DNA from: Pleurotus ostreatus/Saccharomyces cerevisiae fusant
Lineage: Eukaryota > Opisthokonta
Assembly: GCA_024196135.1 (NCBI GenBank)
Contig: JAMQCK010000026.1
Location: 1-64,000, forward strand
Length of the DNA: 64,000 nucleotides
Direction of reading: 5' to 3'
Shown here: positions 1 through 9,864 of the stretch, piece by piece
Numbering within the stretch: position 1 is the stretch's first letter
Layout: every line of letters begins with the position of its first letter
The notes under the pieces: model-generated
The model's input: only the letters and a program-made list of their open reading frames with translations
The model's database searches: none
Told to the model about the DNA's origin: nothing
Program-made: the position numbers and the translations under genes

Positions 1-543
1 AGAAGATGTGTGAATGTCAGTGATTCAGGTTATGAGCATCATCGCGTACCTCGACTGGGCTAAGGAAGTTCACGGTGAGGTCGACCGGGCCAGCAGAGAG
101 TACGAATGTGCTCTGGGTGGCGGTGAACTACAGAGGCGCATCAGTGGCGGTACTCATGGGCTGTGATGTGATACAGACCTCCGAGCTCTTCTGTGATGCG
201 TGCTCGAAGCCAGCATCGCCAGCATTGCCGTTGCCAAGCCAGCTGTACGCCTTACCATCAACCTTGACGAACCCAGCCCACCCGAGCGGCTATTAGCAGC
301 GTCAGCCAAGCCGGTAACGAACAGAGAACAAAGGGATCATACAGATCCAGTCCAGAAGGCCGGCCACTCTTCATTTAGGGCCTTGCCAGCCCCTTGCGGA
401 AGCCAAGCCGAAAGATACGGGCTGCGTACTGCAAGAGGAATAGAATGCGGATTGAACGGCTTCGCGTCCCAAGCGACGTCGGCGCGCGCAACGCTGGCGA
501 GCGCCGTAAGGGCCACGCCCACCAGAGGTAGGGCGAAGAGCAT
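1..543 (-). CDS. gtaA: Secreted glutaminase GtaA-like, N-terminal part only (runs off left edge)
   Basis: This is the 5' end of an extracellular glutaminase A-type protein (DUF5127/DUF4965/DUF1793 family), which hydrolyses glutamine outside the cell. Three coding exons can be read: 343-543, 179-289 and 50-127. All introns are GT-AG and the frame stays open. The ATG at 543 opens a signal peptide (MLFALPLVGVALTALASVARA), followed by WDAKPFNP and PLAVRSPYLSAWLPQG, which is the family N-terminus. Exon 3 ends in TVNFLSPVE and its donor at 49 continues past the window start. Exon junctions match those of the complete paralogue at 3695-6529 exactly. It is transcribed away from the chitinase at 1564, so the two share an upstream region of about 1 kb. 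The missing C-terminal domains prevent any statement on activity. Confidence 0.85.
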
Positions 544-1563
544 GGTGGTGAGAGACGGGAAGGCGGGCAAAGGAGCGAGGTCGCAATCTCAGTCGCGCGA
601 CGGACTTCGCGTCTTAAATGCGCGCGAGCTCGGGGCTTCGGCAATGAAACGGCGGGGTATAGAGACCACGATCATGACTGCTGTGACTGACGCTGGACAG
701 CCTAGATCGGACGTTGTGCGGGGTTTCTCAAGGGTTATTCAGCTCCGAGGCCCTCTGGGTTGGCCTCACGAGATGGAGAGGGAGGCACCGTTGCGCGTGT
801 GGGCGCAGGCACGAGCGGGCGTAGGGGCAGGGAGGCCTTGTAACAGCACGAGCTGGGAAGCGTTCCCTGCGGGAGACGGTCGTCAGCTGATGTCTGCCGC
901 ATCGATTGGTAGAGGGCGAGTAGCGCTCTATTCATTCGTGACCTCGACAGAGAGGCGAAAGCTCACGACATCTGCGAGAAACGGCGTCCGCAGGGTTCCA
1001 TTTTTGTATACGATTACGATGGCTAGGGCACTCTGGTCGGTCAGATGTCTGCAGAGAAGACTCTGAGAAGTGCAAGACCCGACAGCGTCGGGCAGATACT
1101 GGCTCAATAGCTGCTTGACGGCTTGACGAGGGAGATCGCCCTGCAGCTAATGCTTTCAGCCGCCGTCTATGCCTCCCAAATCAGGAGTAGGTATAGCTGC
1201 CTCAAACACCATCACCATCGCGACTGCCTCCCAATGGCCAACTCCCCGACTCGAACCTTTCAAGGTGTGTGAACGGAAGAGACAAGTCGACGGCTGCACT
1301 CGAAGCGGCCCGGTCCGGGGATGCGCCCGCAAAGTGCGGGCTCGAGCTTCGGGTGCCTGGACCCCCCACGTTCATTGACGGCAAACGCCGAAGGACGCGT
1401 TCCTCGAAAAAGCCGAACCTCAGCTCTCCTTCTCCCAATACCCTGGCGGTATCTTGTTGACCTCTATACCTCCAAAAGCCCAATAATTCACAGTCTATCC
1501 TCTACCCTCTCTTCCTATACTCGCTCTTCCCATATACTTGTTCTAATACCTCGGACGCTCGCC
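544..1563. other. Intergenic region between divergent gtaA-like gene and chitinase
   Basis: About 1 kb lies between the two start codons and must hold both promoters. The last 150 bases before the chitinase ATG are pyrimidine-rich (about 1420-1560), a common fungal core-promoter or 5'UTR feature. I see no clear TATA box and no supported gene. Open frames here have no family signature. Confidence 0.6.
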
Positions 1564-2990
1564 ATGACAGGATCTCGCGCAGCTCTCGTCTTCGTCCTCC
1601 TCCTTCCGCTCGTCGCGCAGGCCGCGCCGTGCCCGCTCGCTCACAGGCATCCTCGCCAACTGCAAGATCTGGACGACCCCTCCCAGAAGCCCTTCGAAGC
1701 CGCCTCCGACCCCGACACGCTCTTTCTCCCGCCTGGCTTCATCGCGCCCGTCGACAATGCCACGGACCCCGTCCCGGACGCACCTCCTGCGCCTATCGCC
1801 CAGCCCGACGTCGGCCCTCTGATGATGGGCTACTACCCCGATTGGACATCGGCGACGCTCCCGCCGGAGAAGGTCGATTTCTCGCGCTACGACTGGGTGG
1901 ACTACGCGTTTGCGCTGCCGACGCAGGACTTCAATGTGACCTGGGACGACCCGAACGCGCCCGCTCTTCTGAATCGCCTTGTCACTGCCGCTCACGCTCA
2001 AGGAAGCAAGGTCAAGCTGAGCATTGGCGGGTGGACGGGGAGCAAGTGAGTTTGCGCTCGCTATCTAAGCGCATACATGCTGACGTCCCGCCTCCCAAGG
2101 TATTTCTCGCCGGCCGTTGCCAGCGATAGCTCTCGGCAAACCTTCGTCGACAACATTGCTCTCGCTTTCGATCAGTACAAGCTCGACGGCATCGACATCG
2201 ACTGGGAGTATCCTGGACGCGCAGGCAACGACGGCAATCTCTTCACGCCTCAAGACACTGCGAACTTCCTCTCCTTCCTGAAGCTCCTTCGCGCGAAGCT
2301 CCCTGCTGATGCGCATATCTCTGCCGCTACGCTCACTACGCCCTTCGTTGATGGGAACGGCGCGCCCTCTGCCGATGTCTCCGAGTTTGGCGACGTGTTG
2401 AACTGGATCACGATGATGAACTACGATGTCTGGGGCTGTATGTTGACACTGTTTCGAGGCGCATATATGCTGATTTCTATGCAGCATCCTCGAACCCTGG
2501 TCCAAACGCACCGTTCTACGACGCGTGCCACAACTCGACGCAGCCGCAAGCGAGCGCGGTCGCTGGCTACGAGCAGTGGACCTCCGCGGGCTTCCCAGGC
2601 AACAAGATCGTCCTCGGCATTCCCTACTACGGCTACCGCTCGAAGTCCGATAACACCCACCTTCGCACGCGCGACGACGACAACGCGCAGGTCGAGTTCC
2701 GCGACCTCGTCTCTAACGGTCAGCTTGTCAAGAACACCGACCCCAATGGTCCTGCGTACATCGGCGGCAACGGCTTCACGAGGCAGTGGGACGAGTGCTC
2801 GGGGACGCCCTACCTTGTGTCGCCGGAGGTGCATTCGGTGATCTCGTACGACGACACGGAGTCGTTGGCGATGAAGGCGAAGTGGGTGAAGGAGATGGGG
2901 ATGGTGGGTGTGAATACGTGGGATGTGCATGGGGATACGGATGATTTGGTGTTGGTGAAGGCGACGAGGGAGGCGATGGGGTTGGAGTAG
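1564..2990 (+). CDS. Secreted GH18 chitinase
   Basis: Glycoside hydrolase family 18 endochitinase that cleaves chitin beta-1,4 links in the cell wall or growth medium. It has three exons (1564-2045, 2100-2437, 2485-2990), coding for 441 residues. The ATG opens a signal peptide (MTGSRAALVFVLLLPLVAQA), then a Pro/Asp-rich linker and the TIM barrel from about residue 90. The substrate motif KLSIGGWTG is at about 150-158. The catalytic DGIDIDWEYP is at about 190-199, with the proton-donor Glu in place. MMNYDVWG and the late NTWDVHGD strand are also present, so the barrel looks complete. There is no chitin-binding module. It sits between two glutaminase genes, and all three products are predicted to be secreted. 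The enzyme could serve wall remodelling or nutrient release; sequence alone does not decide. Confidence 0.92.
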
Positions 2991-3694
2991 AGTGGAGTAG
3001 AGGGTGTCCAATGTTGTGAGAATGCGATGTGTTGACGAGCGGAATATCTGGACTGAGTTGAATGAGTGTCGCCTTTCCTCGTGAGCGCGACGTTCTTGTC
3101 TTTTGTGGCAACTCGAAGTGTGGACCCACATCGGTTCGCACGTGATCTCAATTCAGTTACCATCACATCACACACCGACATCACAATGCCAAGGCAACAA
3201 CCATCGTTTCACCTCCGCCCCACATCCCAAGCGCGCTCGAGTTCGGTCTTTGCATCGGCTCGATGTCGATCCCCCTGACGAGCGGTCAATGTACTGTTCA
3301 AAGTGAATAGTACTGGGAGTTCATGCGCTCGACTGAGTCGACTCGCGGATAGTTCAGTTGACTTGGGAGATGGAGATGGGTGGGAGATGCAGGATCTGCT
3401 GTGGGAGATACAGAATCTGCTGTGGGAGATATAGGATCTGCATCAGCTCGCTGCGACAGCCGTCGTGTGTTTGAATACCTTGCGGTGACCAGGACGATCA
3501 AACCCACCCCACGGCGTCGAGAGCGGTGCGCGCTTTCTCTCTTGACTCTCATCTTCACTTTCTTAGGGCGGTTTTGTTGGGTCCTTGGCTACTATCTCGT
3601 CCTCCTGGTTCTTGGTCCCCTTCTCTCGTCCTGGTCCTATACCCTCGCCCTGGTCCTATACCCTCCCTCGATTCCCTCCTTCCGTCGATCACCC
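2991..3694. other. Intergenic region upstream of the complete gtaA-like gene
   Basis: Holds the chitinase 3' end and the gtaA-like promoter. A tandem repeat of three 21-bp units sits at 3380-3442 (separate entry). From about 3530 to 3690 the plus strand is strongly pyrimidine-rich up to the ATG. No gene is supported. Confidence 0.6.
3380..3442 (+). repeat. Three tandem copies of a 21-bp unit in the gtaA-like promoter
   Basis: Units start at 3380, 3401 and 3422, each of the form GTGGGAGATRNAGRATCTGC plus one base. Copies differ at only a few positions. The array ends about 250 bp before the start codon. Confidence 0.85.
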
Positions 3695-6529
3695 ATGAGC
3701 GCTCTGCTCCCCTACTGGTTGGGCCTCCTCCTGCTCTTCGCGCGCGTTACCCACGCGTGGGACGCGAAGCCGTTCAATCCCGCCTCGGTCCCCCTCGCGG
3801 TGCGTTCGCCGTACGTGTCGACGTGGCTGCCGCAGGGGAAGGGGACGGCGCTGAACGAGGCGTGGGCGACGTTCTATACGGGTGGGGTGCGTGGATGTTC
3901 TGCTAGCGAATGAGAACCATCTGAACGAGCGCTGGTGCAATTGCCCATGAACATAGATCACCGCCTGGGCAGGCTTCATCACGGTCGATGACAAGCCGTA
4001 CTCGTTCATGGGTGTCCCTGGCGCGGACGCGGACTTCGAGAAGGCGACGCAGAAGAGTGTGGAGGTGCGCGCACTTGCCTGTGCGTGAGATGTGGTGGTT
4101 AGACTAACGATGTATACTGTAGATCACGTCGACGCAGAGCATCTACGTGATGACCGCGGGCGCGGTGGATCTTACCCTGACCTTCCTGAGTCCAGTGGAG
4201 CCCACCGACCTCGTCAAGCAGTCCATTCCGCTGTCATACTTGTCTCTCTCCGCCGCATCAACCGATGGCAACGCACATTCGGTCCAGATCTACACGGATA
4301 TCAGTGCGGAATGGTTGTCTCCGGGAGATGGGGCGCAGCCGGTAAATTGGACGTTGGAAGATGGCGACGTGCTTTCGCATGTACTTTCTCTGCAAACTCA
4401 GCTCAACTATGAGGAGAACCATGATATGATTAGGCGTGCGCATACTTCGATAATGGGAAACTACAGCATCGGCTAACACTTTCCACAGAGGGCTCCGTGT
4501 ACTACTCAACCGCCAAGGCTCGTCCCTTCCCTCCCTATTTACCACCTAATCGTCTCATCCCTATCCCAAGACCGACGGCCTCACCCACATGTCCGGCCCC
4601 GACAAAACCGTCCGCACCCTCTTCATCAACTCCTCCGCCCTCGACAACTCCCAGGACACCACCTTCCGCAACATCTCCGACAGCTTCCCCGTCTTCGCCT
4701 TCGCGCACGATCTCGGGGACGTCAAGGATGCTACTGACCCTATCGTGATGAGCATCGGGCTGGTGAGGGAGCCGGCGGTGCAGTATGTGGTGGGCGGGAA
4801 CAATATGCAAGATCGGAGTTTGTATTTCTGGACGGAGTATGGGAGCGTGGGGGATTTGGTGAGTTTGGCTGAGCTTAGTGGACAGGACATGGGGTTAGGA
4901 ATGGGGATGGGAAGATGCTAAGCTGGTCGACAGATCAAGGACTTCCTGGTCGACTACAAAGACGCGCTGTCAAGGGCGCAGAAGCTGGACGACCAGATCA
5001 AGTCGGACGCGAGCGCGATTAGCAGTGACTATGCCAGCATCACTGCGCTCTCTGTCCGCCAGGCCCTCGCTGCGCTCGAGATCACCACCGTCAAGAACGG
5101 CGACGTGTACGATAAGGACGACGTGCTGATCTTCCTCAAGGGTGCGCTGCCTGGCCTGATCCTCACTGGCCTAATCTTCATCTAACATAACTGACTGACG
5201 CCCTCGCAGAGATCTCCAGCAACGGGAACACCAACACCGTCGACGTGATCTTCCCCATGTGGCCCCTGCTCATGTACCTGAACCCGGCGCTGGGGAAGTA
5301 TATCCTGCTGCCTGCGCTTAAGTATCAGGCGACGGGACAGTACCCAAACAAGTACAGCGTGCACGATATGGGGACGCATTTCCCGAAGGCGATTGGGCAT
5401 AATGATGGGAAGGATGAGGCGATGCCTGTGGAGGGTGAGTTGCGGGGCGCTGAAGGATTTGGCTGCAAAGCTGACAAGAGTAATAGAGTGCGGTAACATG
5501 CTCATCATGGCGCTCAGCTATACGCAGAAGGCGAGCGACCATAGCTTGATTAACGACTACGTATGTTTTCTTTATTCTTTGCCGCGCATTTTGCTAACGC
5601 TGAGGCTTTCAGGTCGACGCCTTCGACCAATGGACGCAATTCCTCATCGACGAGGCGCTCGTACCTGCGTCTCAGCTGAGCACGGACGACTTCGCTGGCC
5701 ACCTGGAGAACCAGACGAACCTCGCGATCAAGGGCATCATCGGTATCAAAGCTATGTCGGAGATCGCGAACACCATCGGGGACAAGACGACGGGTTCGAA
5801 GTATAGTGTACGTGCGCGTATGCCTTTCTGAGGTCGAGAAAGCTACTGATGTGGGACTGGTCGCAGGATATCGCCTCCGACTACGTCTTGAAGTGGCAAG
5901 ACTTGGCAAAATCGTCTGAAGGGGACCATACGACGTTGAACGTGAGTCTACTTTGCAGGCCAAGGCGATTCTGTATCTCATTGACGCCCATAATCAGTAT
6001 GGCAACGACTCCAGCTGGGGCTTGACCTACAACCTCTACGCTGACAAGTTGCTTGGGTTCAACCTCTTCCCTTCGTCCATCTACGACCAGCGTTTGTGCT
6101 TTCGTCCTCTCTTTCTCTCCTGTCATCTGACGTTCTCCCCTACAGAAACGGCCTTCTACCAGAAGCACAGCAGTAAGAGCCTTCCCTTCCTCCCCCCATC
6201 TCCCCTCTCACACCCTCCCCCAGACACCTTCGGCGTCCCCCTAGACTCCCGGCACACCTACACCAAGTCCGACTGGGAGATATGGACCGCCGCCATCATG
6301 TCCGACACCAACACGCGCGACATGCTCATCAGCGCGGTCGCGCAGTACGCCGCGAACGGGCAGAACGACGCGCCATTCTCGGACTGGTATGAGACGACGG
6401 ATGGGAAGGTGGCGGGGTTTAGGGCGCGCCCGGTGGTTGGGGGGCATTTTGCGTTGGTGAGTGGGGTGTATGATGTGATGGGGGGATGGAGGGCTGACGG
6501 GGCTGAGTTTCTTGTAGCTTGCGCTGTGA
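3695..6529 (+). CDS. gtaA: Secreted glutaminase GtaA-like (complete)
   Basis: Extracellular glutaminase A-type protein, 690 residues, which is the usual family length. Fourteen exons: 3695-3886, 3957-4064, 4123-4435, 4489-4517, 4571-4858, 4934-5141, 5210-5434, 5487-5560, 5613-5807, 5867-5941, 5998-6091, 6146-6172, 6224-6456, 6518-6529. A signal peptide (MSALLPYWLGLLLLFARVTHA) precedes WDAKPFNP. Family marks include FPMWPLLMYLNP, LPALKYQATGQYPNKYSVHDMG, and GVPLDSRHTYTKSDWE near the C-terminus, ending in GGHFALLAL. The intron after 4517 reads AAG|GC...AG, and no GT donor keeps frame there. The stop TGA overlaps a perfect GTGAGT donor; use of that donor would give a longer Ser-rich tail ending at 6730. 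Product and most junctions are firm; exons 3-5 and the 3' end are less so. Confidence 0.9.
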
Positions 6530-7002
6530 GTAACACTCCGCCTCTGCCTTTGCCACAAATGTGTTCGGAGCCATCAATTGACATTTCCTCATAGCAATTC
6601 CTCAGGCTCAAGCACTTCGACAGCAGACCCTTCGACCTCAACAGACGACAGCGATGAGAACGTCGGCTCTTCACTTTCGCCACCGTTCCCCTTCACGCTT
6701 GTGCGCTATTTATTGCAGTCTAGGAGATGACGACTTCCCCCGCATGCTCGACGCGTGCGGCCCACACATTCTCTGCTATGATACTGCTGGTAATTTATGT
6801 ATTTATATGGGATAGTGGAAAAGGAATGCAATCGAGGAAGACCGACACTCACCATAAGGAGCATGGCCATCTCAGCCATATCTCAAATAAAGGTTCGTTG
6901 TGGTTGAGTCTGACGCGCTAGGATATGCATGCGACGGTATTATTTGGGGAATAAGTTACTCATATGCGGATAACAATGGTGCGAAGGGTTGGCATCGTGT
7001 GT
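6530..7002. other. Convergent 3' intergenic region
   Basis: Lies between the stops of the gtaA-like gene (plus) and PLP1 (minus). Bases 6595-6730 could be an alternative last exon of the gtaA-like gene. The rest is AT-richer and shows no supported gene. Confidence 0.55.
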
Positions 7003-7973
7003 TCACTCGTCCAGGTCGAACTCGTCCTCATTGTCCTGGTTCTTCGATGATGATGATACCTTGAACACGGGATCGAGACCGCTTCCCGGCTTTTTGAGGA
7101 CGCCTGCGAGTTGTTACATGAGCGAGAGATAAGGGATACAGGAGAAGAGACGCACCAGACATGGATAATCGCAGCTCTAGCGCGGCAGTGTCGAACGCGT
7201 CGTTGTTACCCAACTCTTCGAAGCCAACGAGCCTGCACATCCTCGTGAGTTGTGGAAGGGTAACAAGAGGAGAGCACGCACCTATCCTTCGTGACACCGT
7301 CGGCGAAAACAATTACGCAGGGCAGGACCTTGATCTGCAGCTTCTCCACCAGCCAGGGTATGTTCTCCACGAAGACGCGGAAGAAACGCGTGTTGTAGTA
7401 TTTCGGCGCGAGTTTCTATAGGAGGGAAATTGTGTATCAGGACATGTGAGGGGTTTTGGCGAGGAGAGGGCGCACAGCAAGGTGCTTGTCCATGATCGCG
7501 CATCGCTTGAAGTTGGAGTGGTAGAAGTGGACGACGCAGCGGGGTTCGCGCCTACAAGCAAGCGTATGAGCCCAGGAGTATGAGTAGAGGATGCAACACG
7601 CACGCAGTTATTCGTATGACCTCCTTCTCGTCCTGGATCTCGGTATACTGCCCGTAATGATTCTCCTGCATCTGCTTCACGCGTTCCATCCTAGCCTGCT
7701 TTTAGCTCGCGTTCTCTGCGATGAGACGAACACTCACTCGCTCCGTAGTATTGCCATTCCCTTCTCTCGTGTCGCCGCATCGTCGTCGTTCTCGATCTCC
7801 GCCTCGAGCTCGGCAAAGATGGCGTCCTCGTCCTCGTCGCTGTCTCCGTCTCGGTTCCTCCTCGACTCGTCATTTGGGTCTACCAGACGCGACGCGAGTG
7901 ACGAGATTCTGACTTGGACTGAGTTGTGATTACACTCAGCGCTAGTATGGTCTACGACTCACCTGTCCGACAT
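7003..7973 (-). CDS. PLP1: Phosducin-like thioredoxin-fold protein (PLP1/TXNDC9 family)
   Basis: Cytosolic co-chaperone of the TXNDC9/Plp1 family, known to bind the CCT chaperonin and tune folding of actin and tubulin. Seven exons (7963-7973, 7738-7908, 7604-7690, 7476-7551, 7282-7415, 7156-7232, 7003-7103) give 218 residues. The first coding exon is only 11 nt. An acidic N-terminus is followed by QENHYGQYTEI and a thioredoxin fold with CVVHFYHSNFKRC, IKVLPCVIVFADG and LVGFEELGNNDAF. As is normal for this family, the redox CXXC is absent; only a single Cys is kept at that site. The C-terminus is acidic (DEFDLDE). It is divergent from DOM34, with 103 bp between start codons, so the promoter is probably shared. 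Confidence 0.92.
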
Positions 7974-8076
7974 CGCGCGCGAGGGGAGGAAGTAAAGAAG
8001 ACAACACTTGCCCGAATAGGCAATCGCCATTGTCCATCTTGGCTCCCACACCCATCAGCGAATCAGATTCGGCGCG
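7974..8076. promoter_or_regulatory. 103-bp bidirectional promoter of PLP1 and DOM34
   Basis: Only 103 bp separate the two ATGs, so both core promoters and both 5'UTRs must overlap here. No TATA box is visible, which fits housekeeping genes. Confidence 0.6.
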
Positions 8077-9611
8077 ATGAAGCTCGTCAGCAAGCATGTC
8101 GATAAACATGGGGCCGTAGGTAGATCGTTCCTTGTGTCTGGTGGGGTGGGGGGCTGACAGATTGTGCAGGGCCATGTAACACTGAGGCCAGAGGACGACG
8201 AGGACATGTGGCATCTCTATAATCTTATCCAGAAGGGGGACTCGGTTAGGGCGCCGGCGGTGAGGTGCGTAGCATTCCCTTCTCCTCTGTACATGTGCTG
8301 AGATGGATACAGACGCGTACAGAACGTATCCTCGACCGGCTCCGTCGAATCCCACCGCGTACGCCTCAACCTCACCCTCGAAGTCAGCAAGGTCGAGTTC
8401 CTCTCCGGCGCTGCCCCCGCAGGCTCAGGGCCAGATAGCTCCGGCGACCCCAACAACCCGCAGAACTCCTCCGCCGCGCTGCAGATCTCCGGGCGCGTCA
8501 CCTCCGAGAACCCCCACGTCCGGATGGGCGCCTTCCACACCCTCGACGTCGAGGCGAACCGCGACGTGCGCATCGAGAAGGCGGACGGGTGGGACAGCGT
8601 CGCGCTGCAGCGCGTCAACGAGGCGCTTGAGCCCGGGCGTGGGGCGGAGGTCGCCGCGGTAGTATGTGGGGAGGGCACGGCGGCGTTCTGCCTGCTCTCG
8701 CAGCACATGACGCTGGTGACGCAGCGCATATCGGTGCCGGTGCCGAGGAAGGCGGGCGCGTCGGGGGCGTCGCAGCATGAGAAGGCGCTGGCGAAATTCT
8801 ATGCGACGTTGTACGATTCGTTCGTGAGGCATGTACCGTATGCGGCGGCGACGCTGCGGGCGATCGTCATTGCGAGCCCGGGGTGGGTGAGGGATGCGGT
8901 GCATGATTATTTGTTGGCGGAGGCGGGGAAGAGGGGGGACAAGCCGTTGCAGAAGGCACTGAGGGAGAAGGTGGTGAAGGTGCATGTGTCGAGCCCGCAC
9001 GTTCACAGTATGGTGGAGGTGCTCAAGAGCCCGGAGGTGGTAGCGCAACTGAAGGAAACTAAGTTTGCAAGGGAGGGTGTTATGCTGGATAGGTGCGTCT
9101 CTTCGGTATCTGTCCGGTTGAGTACGCTCACCTTGTTTATAGATTCTTCAAGATGTTGGGCACCGACGAGATGAGGGCATGGTACGGCCCAGATCATGTC
9201 TGCTTGGCCGCTGACCGAGGAGCCATTGGAACACTGCTCATCTCGGACGAGCTCTTCAGGTATGTCTGATTCAAAGGGTTGCTTCTACATATTTACACGT
9301 GCATAGGTCGAGCGACCCGGAAACTAGAAAGAAATACGTTGCGGTCGTTGAAGCTACCCAACAAAAGGGTGGGGAAGTCCTAATCTTCTCCAGCATGCAT
9401 GAGTCAGGACAACGTCAGTACTCCAAATTCCTTTCGCTCCTCCTAGCTGACAGCCATCGCCACAGAACTGAATCAACTTACCGGAATCGCCGCGATCTTA
9501 ACCTTCCCCCTTGACGTTGAGGTCGTCGAGGCAGAAGAGCGCGAGGCCGCAGAGGAAAGGAAACGACAAGAAGCAGAAGCGAATGGGGTGAAGATGGACG
9601 AGAGTAGCTAA
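8077..9611 (+). CDS. DOM34: DOM34/Pelota ribosome-rescue factor
   Basis: eRF1-like protein that, with the GTPase Hbs1, splits stalled ribosomes in no-go and non-stop decay. Six exons (8077-8115, 8170-8264, 8313-9092, 9143-9259, 9307-9413, 9466-9611) give 427 residues. The Sm-like N-domain reads [13 protein letters not shown], then [19 protein letters not shown] and [17 protein letters not shown]. The central domain holds [13 protein letters not shown], and the C-domain holds LLISDELFR and [11 protein letters not shown]. There is no GGQ motif, as expected for Dom34 rather than eRF1. Acceptor choice for exon 2 follows the alignment KHGA|GHVTL. A Gly/Ser-rich insertion of about 25 residues sits in the N-domain. 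The C-terminal tail is acidic/basic mixed. Confidence 0.94.
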
Positions 9612-9780
9612 GGTTGTACCAACACCCGTCGTGCGTGTATCTTTATTTCTCTTGTATACTGTACGCGCCCTTGTAGCCCCTATATGGAAGTCTTTGTATT
9701 CTACCCGCGCGGTGACGTCACGCGTCCGATCCGCGTCCAGCCATCGGTGCCAGAGGCGGCGTTTGAGCGACCTTGCGTGC

Positions 9781-9864
9781 ATGTTTCTGTCTTTCTCCTC
9801 TTTCCCTCATCTTCTCAGACGCACATCACTACTCGCCGTTTTCTCGCTGAACAGGACATTCACG
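9781..9864 (+). other. Possible alternative N-terminal extension of the photolyase (mitochondrial presequence)
   Basis: ATG at 9781 is in frame with the photolyase ATG at 9865 with no stop between. The 28 residues begin MFLSFSSFPHLLRRTSLLAV, rich in Leu, Ser and Phe, with three Arg and no acidic residue. That composition is typical of mitochondrial presequences. Whether transcripts start far enough upstream is unknown. Confidence 0.45.

Noticed and set aside
200..1066. Long plus-strand open frame over the gtaA-like 5' end
   Set aside because: It lies opposite the glutaminase exons and introns, has no domain, and its composition follows from the antisense of a coding exon.
1225..1262. GGTTCGAGTC on the minus strand, resembling a tRNA B box
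   Set aside because: No A box at the right distance and no acceptor-stem pairing found by eye.
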